Origin: Dendrophyllia cribrosa
Taxonomy: Eukaryota; Cnidaria; Anthozoa; Scleractinia; Dendrophylliidae
Assembly (NCBI GenBank): GCA_024195265.1
Contig: JAJLRJ010000001.1
Coordinates: 8,912,357-8,976,356 of the forward strand
Length of the DNA stretch: 64,000 nucleotides
Direction: 5' to 3'
Position 1 is the first letter of the stretch; the number at the start of each line of letters is the position of its first letter. Shown one piece after another: positions 36,712-43,188 of this stretch. The notes under the pieces are model-generated. The model worked only from the letters and a program-made list of their open reading frames with translations, ran no database searches and was not told where the DNA came from. A program made the translations under genes and the position numbers.

Positions 36712-37364
36712 GACTTCCTTTTAACACCTAATCCAAGTTTTTGTTTTACATCAATCGTGTTTCTAGCCAACCAATGCCCCCATTGTCTTTCATTATACGG
36801 TACGTTGTCTAAAGCTTGAACCATTTTTCGGTCTGCCTTATTTTTACATTTCCTATCATCCTTGCAGACTGAATAATCGACATCATGTTGCATTGCTATT
36901 TCATCAGTTCTTCCTGTAGGTTGGTCATATATTTCTAATATTTGGCCAGTTGTTGGGTCATATTTCACTTGACTCTTTAAATCATTATATGGGCCAGTAT
37001 ATTTATGGCCGGGTAATGTCCAACCGCCTTTTGGTTTCGGAAGCTTCCCAATGGCCTTATGAATATCAATCCCACTACCTTTATGCAATGGATCTAGTTT
37101 CTTACTAATATCTGAAGTTAAACTATCTAAGGCTTGATCCAAATATTTATCAGCCATTCCTTTTATTTTTTGTTTAGCATAACCAGATTTAATTGCCTTT
37201 GATGCTCCGATTCTACCTAAATTATACAAACCTTTTAAAGCGCTTTTAGCTGCTATTTCACCAAGACTGTGACTACCTTCTATATTTAAAAAGCCCCCAT
37301 CTTGTGAGGGCTCAATTAGTTTCCCTGTTTTTGTTTTATAAATTTGGTTTTTGTTATACCACAT
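36690..37364 (-). CDS. PLA2-domain minor virion protein
   Basis: 224 aa. The C-terminal half resembles the parvovirus VP1-type secreted phospholipase A2 fold: a calcium-loop-like KYTGPYNDL (121-129) preceded by LPGH, and a catalytic-type QHDVDY (159-164) with His160/Asp161. Such domains breach endosomal membranes during entry in known viruses. The N-terminal half is helical and Lys/Ala-rich. KGSGI (95-99) lies just before the PLA2 domain and is a candidate maturation site for the element's protease. The start (ATG 37,364) overlaps the 53-aa zinc-protein ORF by 49 nt. The 3' end holds the slippery site, so a fraction of product may continue into integrase. The PLA2 assignment rests on motif spacing; activity is untested. 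Confidence 0.82.
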   Translation of the reverse strand: MWYNKNQIYKTKTGKLIEPSQDGGFLNIEGSHSLGEIAAKSALKGLYNLGRIGASKAIKSGYAKQKIKGMADKYLDQALDSLTSDISKKLDPLHKGSGIDIHKAIGKLPKPKGGWTLPGHKYTGPYNDLKSQVKYDPTTGQILEIYDQPTGRTDEIAMQHDVDYSVCKDDRKCKNKADRKMVQALDNVPYNERQWGHWLARNTIDVKQKLGLGVKRKSKNVKRS

Positions 37365-37477
37365 TCAGCGCAAGTGCATTTCAACATAGGTCGACCATTT
37401 TTAGTTTTCACATATCGTTCGCTTCCTGGAACACATTCAGTGACTTTCTTCTGTCCAACACAATATGATTTTACCAT
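37316..37477 (-). CDS. DUF5679-like small zinc-ribbon protein
   Basis: 53 aa. It starts at the ATG right after TTATATATATA and ends with TAA at 37,316-37,318. The layout matches my memory of DUF5679 proteins of large and Polinton-like DNA viruses: an N-terminal YCV..KK, a central VKTKNGRPMLK and a C-terminal C-x4-C-type cluster (CTCAEC). The first Cys pair is altered: family members usually have C-x2-C, but here YCVGQKK keeps only one Cys. The role is unknown; a virion or nucleic-acid-associated function is plausible. It lies between the protease and PLA2 genes and overlaps the latter by 49 nt. Confidence 0.72.
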   Translation of the reverse strand: MVKSYCVGQKKVTECVPGSERYVKTKNGRPMLKCTCAECGITKTKFIKQKQGN

Positions 37478-37489
37478 TATATATATAAG

Positions 37490-38770
37490 TTAGATATTTC
37501 TAAAATAATGTTCGAGGAATCTCTCATTCTTCATTGTATCATATATGTCAAATACTTGCAATAAATTATAATACGAATTCCCCTTATTCATTTCGTTCAG
37601 AAAGTATAAACAGAAGTAGCCACATGTAGACGTTTTTATGTTTTGGATTTGGTTGTTTTGGTGAAGCAGTGTCATATTCCTTCTTTTCGCATGATTTACG
37701 ATCTCTTGAAATGGAGGCATACCAAAACTGTCAAAATAATTTATCACGTTGTCTTTTACATAAGTTGTAACCCAATGAGATCCTGCCATATAACTAGGTT
37801 CCAGATTGTAAATAAATAATGCTTGGCTATGATTATGTGGAACTCTTTCATCCCTTGACAGAACATCACTGATTGGGATGTTTAAATATCTGCACCATTT
37901 TATTAGATCATGATTACTTAACGGGATGTCTTTGTGGAATTTCGGTTTTACAGTATTGCTCCGAGAAGAGGAATACCATTGAAAGGGCTGCTTTTCCCTA
38001 ATAGCAAGCCTTCGCCCCTTTTGGTTGTCTTTTTTTTTTGGTTGTTTTTTTTTAATCCCCATACCTATCGTATTATCGGGCCAACTCCCATAAAATGGAG
38101 GTGGTCTATATACACCAATTCTTGGAGCTCCCATACCCTTTTTCTTACTAGTTCCCATTCGTGGAGCCCCACTACCAGTTTTACCAGTCAAAGCATTTAG
38201 AAGGAGTGGAACACCAATGCTTGCCAACAGAGTGCCTAAAAATCCACCTGATTGTGTTTTTGTTGGTTCCACATGAACACCTGAACCTGATTGAAGGGCT
38301 TTCAATATATCCTGTTTTTGTTTCGCAGATAAAAGATGCTTATATTCTATCAGCTTATTAATTTTGTCTTGTGGTACGAGAAAACCACCCGACTGTACGC
38401 CTTTGCCAGATATTGATTTCACAATCTGAGAAGCACCTTCTGAAGCCAATCCAGCAAGAGCTGATAGCCCAAGGGTTTTGCCTATAGTTGGTGCTAGCGT
38501 CTTTCCAATACTTAAGATAGAAGTTAGTAGACTACCTCCAACCTGTTTTCTGATATTACTTTTAACAAGTTTGATATCCATACCCTTATTCATCATACGA
38601 TTCTTCTCCAATCTCTTCTTCACCATCGATGATACATATAAAACGTCATTGCCATGAAGAGATTTATTTGATAGTCTGAGAACAATAGTTTCCCTTTTTT
38701 TGAAAGCATTGCTAAGATTCTTCTTTTGATTGTCAGACAAATTTACTTTGATTTCAAAAAGCTGAGTCAT
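37490..38770 (-). CDS. Minor capsid protein fused to adenain-type cysteine protease
   Basis: 426 aa in one uninterrupted frame. Residues ~285-426 are an adenovirus-protease-like (C5) domain: His332 (GSHW), Asp347 (NYFDSFG), Gln376 and Cys383 (TSTCGYFC), with the Gln-to-Cys spacing (7) of adenain. Residues 1-~240 form a separate module: a conserved-looking N-terminal domain, Gly-rich hydrophobic segments (80-115, 175-195), and candidate cleavage motifs SGGF (127-130, 174-177), SGSGV (161-165) and TGSGA (198-202). RPPPFY (222-227) contains a PPxY motif. A Lys-rich linker encoded by two long A runs (plus strand 38,030-38,052) joins the halves. Probable roles: virion scaffold or membrane-active protein plus maturation protease. 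Other Polintons as I know them keep these separate. Confidence 0.92.
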   Translation of the reverse strand: MTQLFEIKVNLSDNQKKNLSNAFKKRETIVLRLSNKSLHGNDVLYVSSMVKKRLEKNRMMNKGMDIKLVKSNIRKQVGGSLLTSILSIGKTLAPTIGKTLGLSALAGLASEGASQIVKSISGKGVQSGGFLVPQDKINKLIEYKHLLSAKQKQDILKALQSGSGVHVEPTKTQSGGFLGTLLASIGVPLLLNALTGKTGSGAPRMGTSKKKGMGAPRIGVYRPPPFYGSWPDNTIGMGIKKKQPKKKDNQKGRRLAIREKQPFQWYSSSRSNTVKPKFHKDIPLSNHDLIKWCRYLNIPISDVLSRDERVPHNHSQALFIYNLEPSYMAGSHWVTTYVKDNVINYFDSFGMPPFQEIVNHAKRRNMTLLHQNNQIQNIKTSTCGYFCLYFLNEMNKGNSYYNLLQVFDIYDTMKNERFLEHYFRNI

Positions 38771-38834
38771 TTCTTATATATAATATATATTATATAAAAT
38801 TTCACATAATATATATGAAATAAGGATATTTATT
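38771..38834 (-). promoter_or_regulatory. AT-rich promoter-like stretch upstream of the protease gene
   Basis: Minus strand: TTTTATATAATATATATTAT lies about 15-35 nt before the protease ATG. It resembles the AT-rich stretches before polB, the coiled-coil and the fibre genes. Inferred from position and composition only. Confidence 0.4.
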
Positions 38835-40121
38835 TTACACTATAACCAATTCATTACCCACCTTGTCAATGACAACAGATTCTTCATATAGGACTACAGC
38901 ATGAACATTGAAGTTTGCAACTGCATTCTGGCTTAGTCTATACCTAAAGATTAGCTGTTTCGGATCTCTTGTTATTTTTTCAGTTTGATACGTAAGATTA
39001 AAGTAAATCAACCCATACAGAGAACTATAGTTTGCTAAGTTCAGCTGAGTTCCGCTGTTATAGTCATTTTTCCGCATAGTATATGACATCAAATCGTTAA
39101 AGATTCTCACTTTTGATTCTGTATCATACTCTGTTTCTGGATAAAAGACTCCATTTCCATATTCTAGTCTACAGTTTAAAAGGGAAGAGTTATTATCAGC
39201 AGCATTAAGTTTAAAAGTGTTCATTAGATAAGGACTGTCTTCTTCAACTGCATCATTAGGCGGGTTTGTTCTTTTCAAGTAAACAAAAATGTGTTTGACA
39301 TTGTCAATACTGCTTGAAATCTGGAAAAATCCTGATGATTGTGTAGGAGCTGATGCTTCGTACATTTCCCTTAAATATTTCCACTGAGTTTCTTTAAGAA
39401 ATGAACTAACGAAATTGTCATACAATGAATCCTTTGGGGTTAGTTTTGGCACCCATAGCAAAAACCTATTAACAACAATTCTTCCAGCATCAGTTCCATT
39501 AGCCATGTGAATGAGTTCACCATCGTTTTGTAGCTCAATGTTAAATTGTATTTGCATTGGTACAAGCATCTTATCTTCAAGTTCTTCAAAAAATGAGAAC
39601 CTGTTCAATGGTATAATCACATTAATGTTTTTAGCACCACCAGCCCCATTGTCTCGAAGTGCTTGAGTTTGCAACCGGCGAGCTTCAAATCCTGTGTTAT
39701 TCGCAGCTGTTGTAGCATTCGTGTCCAAATACCAGAAACTGTTTTTAGCGACTGATCTGCTATAATCATCAGAATACTCTAGCAGGTTTTTAACAAAAGT
39801 GACTTTATGGAGATTGTCAGTGTCATAAACTATTTTTCCTGCAGATTTAATCATTATGTGGTCAATTAAGGAATGCCCTCCATTAATTACCGTTATTCGA
39901 TCAGCAGCAGCATATCCTGCTCCGTCTGCTAATTTCTGTAGTTGGAATTGGACTTCAATATAGGCATTGTACCAATCGTAGAAACTCGATCGATCATTAA
40001 TTGTAAATTTATAACCATTTTTCGTTTGGTGTTGACCGTTAGCTGGAGACCTGATTACATCATCGAGTTGGAATCGCACCAACTCATTTCTTTGAAGAAA
40101 ATTATCTGTTCTAAAAGACAT
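38835..40121 (-). CDS. Major capsid protein (double jelly-roll, hexon-like)
   Basis: 428 aa, about the usual size for Polinton/adintovirus major capsid proteins. It is predicted almost entirely beta, without membrane segments or signal peptide. Its opening (FLQRNELVRFQLDDVIRSP) and phrases such as SFYDWYNAYIEVQF and LIDHIMIKSAGKIVYDT fit the first jelly roll of this family as I know it, with a second beta-rich half from about residue 220. Trimers would form capsid facets. The ATG follows TATAACATAATAATAT, shared with the next virion gene. Position between protease and penton genes is the expected morphogenesis order. Assignment is by pattern and context; profile comparison was not possible. 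Confidence 0.87.
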   Translation of the reverse strand: MSFRTDNFLQRNELVRFQLDDVIRSPANGQHQTKNGYKFTINDRSSFYDWYNAYIEVQFQLQKLADGAGYAAADRITVINGGHSLIDHIMIKSAGKIVYDTDNLHKVTFVKNLLEYSDDYSRSVAKNSFWYLDTNATTAANNTGFEARRLQTQALRDNGAGGAKNINVIIPLNRFSFFEELEDKMLVPMQIQFNIELQNDGELIHMANGTDAGRIVVNRFLLWVPKLTPKDSLYDNFVSSFLKETQWKYLREMYEASAPTQSSGFFQISSSIDNVKHIFVYLKRTNPPNDAVEEDSPYLMNTFKLNAADNNSSLLNCRLEYGNGVFYPETEYDTESKVRIFNDLMSYTMRKNDYNSGTQLNLANYSSLYGLIYFNLTYQTEKITRDPKQLIFRYRLSQNAVANFNVHAVVLYEESVVIDKVGNELVIV

Positions 40122-40142
40122 ATATTATTATGTTATATAATT
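40122..40142 (-). promoter_or_regulatory. Candidate late promoter of the major capsid gene
   Basis: Minus strand: TATAACATAATAATAT directly before the ATG. A near-identical TATAACATAATAGTAT precedes the basic virion protein gene (40,592-40,610), and related TAACGTAATAATATAAC and ATAATGTAACTTTATTATAT precede the PPxY and penton genes. Confidence 0.55.
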
Positions 40143-40171
40143 TTAACAATTAAAAAATATATTCATTGATT

Positions 40172-40591
40172 CTATACAAATCTAACTCTACGTCTTCTCC
40201 TCAAACCATCTCCAGAAATGAGTCTATTCAGTATCATATCAGTACTTTCTTGATCTAGTTTTGGCTGATAATGTTGCTGCAGCTGTTTAATGGGTGAGGA
40301 TGGAACAATTGCTGTTTGTCTTGTAGCTCCTTTTCTCAAATTTGTCAATCTTTTCATTATCAAATCACCAGATTTTTGAGATACCGCCTTACCCAGTCGC
40401 TCACCTGCATGGGATATCCCCGATTCTAACGCCTTCTTTGCTATTGGCTTAGCAAATTTCTTGAAAACAGATGATGCAACACTCTTCAACGGTTTGAAAA
40501 TATTATCAACGATAATTCCCGATCCTTTGTGTTGATATACAAATTTACCAAGTTTTGGATGGTAAAATCTTTTGAATTCATACGGTTTCAT
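40172..40591 (-). CDS. Basic virion/core protein with N-terminal maturation site
   Basis: 139 aa, strongly basic, ending in an Arg run (LRRRRRVRFV). Residues 22-26 are KGSGI, the motif also found in the PLA2 and PPxY proteins; cleavage there would remove a ~25-residue leader, as adenovirus core and minor proteins are trimmed. The rest is helical with Ala/Lys segments. It could condense DNA or line the capsid; adenovirus pVI/pVII/pX-like roles are plausible but I cannot show homology. It sits between the capsid and penton genes and shares the capsid promoter-like motif. Confidence 0.72.
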   Translation of the reverse strand: MKPYEFKRFYHPKLGKFVYQHKGSGIIVDNIFKPLKSVASSVFKKFAKPIAKKALESGISHAGERLGKAVSQKSGDLIMKRLTNLRKGATRQTAIVPSSPIKQLQQHYQPKLDQESTDMILNRLISGDGLRRRRRVRFV

Positions 40592-40610
40592 TATACTATT
40601 ATGTTATATT
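40592..40610 (-). promoter_or_regulatory. Candidate late promoter of the basic virion protein gene
   Basis: Minus strand: AATATAACATAATAGTATA immediately precedes the ATG, nearly identical to the sequence before the major capsid gene. Confidence 0.5.
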
Positions 40611-41355
40611 ATTCTATACTTTTCAGAATTAGTGAGAAAGATGTATCTGCTCCATTCAGGTCAACTAATCTTCTTTTTCCATCAGTAATGTATACCCTGA
40701 TACTACTAATATTATTCTTATTGACTGGATTGAATGTGACTCTTCGTGGTTCGAGGGTAAAGGAGTAACTAGGTTGGAGTACACTGGTCGAGAAGGAATA
40801 AATGATGTCTGTATCTTGACCGTCGACAAGACTGTCGTTTATTAGGTTACAATGGATATTCAGGATATCTGTGTCTTGACTGAGATTGGGCACTTTCGGC
40901 CCTATATTTGTTTCATTAGATAATACTGTCTTATCAAACCCGATTAGATCATTAAAATTGGAATGCGTCAAATCAAGCTGATAATTCTGAGTCAATGTAA
41001 TCGTAACCCTAAATGTTGTATTATCGAATTCAAGAGTGATAGGATACGTATCACCAGTCTTCGTTATATCCTTGATATATGTATTGAAGTCTGTATAATT
41101 CCATACTCCGGCTGGAAAGGTGATGTTGTTAAATGTTGAACCACTATCAGAGCTAAATTTAATTAATTGATTATTGTATCCAGCATTAACATTAAACCAT
41201 GTAAAACTCATATTGATAATTCGGTTAAGGCCGATCACATATTGAGAATTACTATCCAATATCATTGGTCTAGTAAATTTTGTTGTGAAATCTTCAGGTT
41301 TATTATTCCCTTGATTTTTTACACTATAAGATGATAAAACTATCTCTCGTTCCAT
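40609..41355 (-). CDS. Penton-like minor capsid protein (single jelly-roll)
   Basis: 248 aa, beta-rich, no membrane segment. The start (REIVLSSYSVKNQGNNKPEDFTT) and later features such as LEPRRVTFNPVNK and IRVYITDGKRRLVDLNG match my recollection of Polinton/adintovirus penton proteins, which form pentamers at capsid vertices and anchor fibres. Its stop overlaps the promoter-like region of the basic protein gene. The ATG follows TAACTTTATTATATAA. It lies beside the PPxY gene in a continuous morphogenesis block. Confidence 0.83.
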   Translation of the reverse strand: MEREIVLSSYSVKNQGNNKPEDFTTKFTRPMILDSNSQYVIGLNRIINMSFTWFNVNAGYNNQLIKFSSDSGSTFNNITFPAGVWNYTDFNTYIKDITKTGDTYPITLEFDNTTFRVTITLTQNYQLDLTHSNFNDLIGFDKTVLSNETNIGPKVPNLSQDTDILNIHCNLINDSLVDGQDTDIIYSFSTSVLQPSYSFTLEPRRVTFNPVNKNNISSIRVYITDGKRRLVDLNGADTSFSLILKSIE

Positions 41356-41368
41356 TTATATAATAAAG

Positions 41369-42391
41369 TTACATTATATTTTTAAAATATTGACCATACA
41401 ATTTACTATATTGTGACCTATTGATTTTCGACATTTTCAATAATGTGTCTAGTATAGTTACTCCCATATTCCTCATCTCAATGCTGGTATTTCCTGCTAA
41501 TCTTTCACCAATTACCAACTCCAATTTTTTGAGAAGCTGCTTTACATCATTAAAAAACATAATATTTCCACCTCTCTGTTTTCTTCCTCGGCCGTTGATT
41601 CCGGAACCTTTCATTGTTTGCAGTTTAGTCTCATAATGTTTTATGTATTCATTTAAAGTAACTCCTGCGTTGTCTATTCTTTTGTTTTTCATTTGCCTTT
41701 CACCTGATGATATCTCCCCCTTATTGTATTGTTTTGTAACATCTGACTTATAACCTTTCAATTGATTCCTTTTAAATTTCGCATCCTTTATAATCTTCAA
41801 AAGATATTTCCTGGTTTTTTGGTGTGTCATTTCTTGTTGATTTAATACCTTTTCCACATTTTCATAATCCGTAATACCAAGATCATTCAAAATCAAATTA
41901 CTTGCATCTTCATCATCTAATCCATAATCGATCCCATCGTCGTCATCATATTCTGGTGGTAATTCATCTGGTTCATCACCAAAGTACTGAGGATCAACAT
42001 AAATATCCTTATTTCCTTCCAGAAGATCTTGTAAAGATGCTTCATATGTTGGTGGTTTTGGCACCAGTTGTTTTTCTTGATTTGGTGGGACATAATCACC
42101 AAATAAATCATCAACTTGCATGTCTTCAAAAGGGTCAACTTCAGGCATGTAGTCAATACCTTGGTCACCTTTTTTAGGTGCTCGTTTCTTTCTTATAGGT
42201 ACCCTTAAATCTACATTACTGTCGATAACATCATCTAATTTACTAGTCACAGGTTTGAATACCTTAGCCAATGACTCTTGACTTATCTTATGACTAAGAT
42301 TATGTTTTGTGATTGCATCATGTACAAGATTAATCTTATTACCTAATAGAGATTTACTCTTTGCAAGTTCTTTCCATTTAAGTAAACTCAT
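41369..42391 (-). CDS. PPxY-bearing virion protein
   Basis: 340 aa. The middle is acidic and proline-rich with two PPxY motifs, PPTY (113-116) and PPEY (145-148), the type that recruits Nedd4-family ubiquitin ligases. Adenovirus pVI and many enveloped viruses use such motifs in trafficking or budding. KGSGI (261-265) followed by a basic GRGRKQRGG stretch is a candidate protease site that would release the last ~75 residues, a helical segment (VIGERLAGNTS..ILDTLLKMSKINRSQY) of a kind recurrent in Polinton proteins. It probably works as an internal capsid protein analogous to pIIIa/pVI, but homology is not shown. It is divergently transcribed from the packaging ATPase. Confidence 0.77.
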   Translation of the reverse strand: MSLLKWKELAKSKSLLGNKINLVHDAITKHNLSHKISQESLAKVFKPVTSKLDDVIDSNVDLRVPIRKKRAPKKGDQGIDYMPEVDPFEDMQVDDLFGDYVPPNQEKQLVPKPPTYEASLQDLLEGNKDIYVDPQYFGDEPDELPPEYDDDDGIDYGLDDEDASNLILNDLGITDYENVEKVLNQQEMTHQKTRKYLLKIIKDAKFKRNQLKGYKSDVTKQYNKGEISSGERQMKNKRIDNAGVTLNEYIKHYETKLQTMKGSGINGRGRKQRGGNIMFFNDVKQLLKKLELVIGERLAGNTSIEMRNMGVTILDTLLKMSKINRSQYSKLYGQYFKNIM

Positions 42392-42527
42392 TTATTGTTA
42401 TATTATTACGTTACATAAAATTTGGAAATCATATATAGAAAAGAGCATTTTACACCGTGTTGTACACTGTGTTGTACACCGTGTTATACACCATGTTATA
42501 TTGAAATAATATACCCATATAATATAA
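42392..42527. promoter_or_regulatory. Divergent promoter region with 12-bp direct repeats
   Basis: This 136-bp gap separates the leftward virion block from the rightward ATPase block and must hold both start regions. It contains four tandem ~12-bp units of the type GTGTTGTACACC at about 42,452-42,502. TAACGTAATAATATAAC lies next to the leftward ATG, and AATATACCCATATAATATAA next to the rightward ATG. Regulatory function is inferred. Confidence 0.55.
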
Positions 42528-43169
42528 ATGATAATACCAAATTACGATGCCGATGATGATGTAACCTCAAATTATAAACAGTTATATCCTTTCATGCCTG
42601 ACCGATGCTTCCGGATGCTAATTTGCGGCCCATCTGGGTCAGGAAAAACAAACGTTCTGCTAGACATGATCTATAGGCTACTCTATTTCGATAAAATTTA
42701 TCTATATGCTAAAAACTTGGAACAATCAAAATATCAACATTTACTGGAAACATTGAAACCAATCAGTGAAGAGGTGGGTTACCCAATTATTGAAGCAAGT
42801 AATGATCAAATATTGCCTTTGTCCGAATTAAATTGTGATAACCAAAAGTTGGTTATTTTTGATGACTATCTTAATACTGGTAGTAAAAATGATGCAGAAA
42901 TAAGAAACTACTACACTAACTCAAGAAACAAAAATTGCAGTTGCATATATCTTAGTCAATCGTTTTATGACACTGACAAATGTATCCGTCTTAACTCTAC
43001 ACATTACTGCATTTTTGAATTTCCTTCTCCAAACGAACAAAACAGGATTAGTAGAGAGCTTGGTATAAAAAAATCTGACTATGAAAAAGCCACTAATGAT
43101 TCATATTGCTTCATATATATTGATAAACCAAGGAAATTCACAACCAAGAATTTCAATGAAAAAATATAA
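42528..43169 (+). CDS. A32-like DNA-packaging ATPase
   Basis: 213 aa. Walker A is CGPSGSGKTN (residues ~36-45), Walker B is LVIFDDY (~108-114), and YLSQSFYD (~144-151) is a sensor-like motif typical of the FtsK/HerA-type A32 packaging ATPases of Polintons, virophages and large DNA viruses. It drives genome encapsidation. Length fits the family. The ATG is in AATATAAATG, directly downstream of the divergent promoter region. It leads the rightward block, followed 19 nt later by the fibre start. Confidence 0.95.
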   Translation: MIIPNYDADDDVTSNYKQLYPFMPDRCFRMLICGPSGSGKTNVLLDMIYRLLYFDKIYLYAKNLEQSKYQHLLETLKPISEEVGYPIIEASNDQILPLSELNCDNQKLVIFDDYLNTGSKNDAEIRNYYTNSRNKNCSCIYLSQSFYDTDKCIRLNSTHYCIFEFPSPNEQNRISRELGIKKSDYEKATNDSYCFIYIDKPRKFTTKNFNEKI

Positions 43170-43188
43170 TATACTCATATTATATATA

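Noticed and set aside
43081..43188. Fibre starting at 43,081, inside the ATPase gene
   Set aside because: The extra 36 codons overlap the ATPase in another frame, and a promoter-like TATATATA stretch sits directly before the ATG at 43,189.
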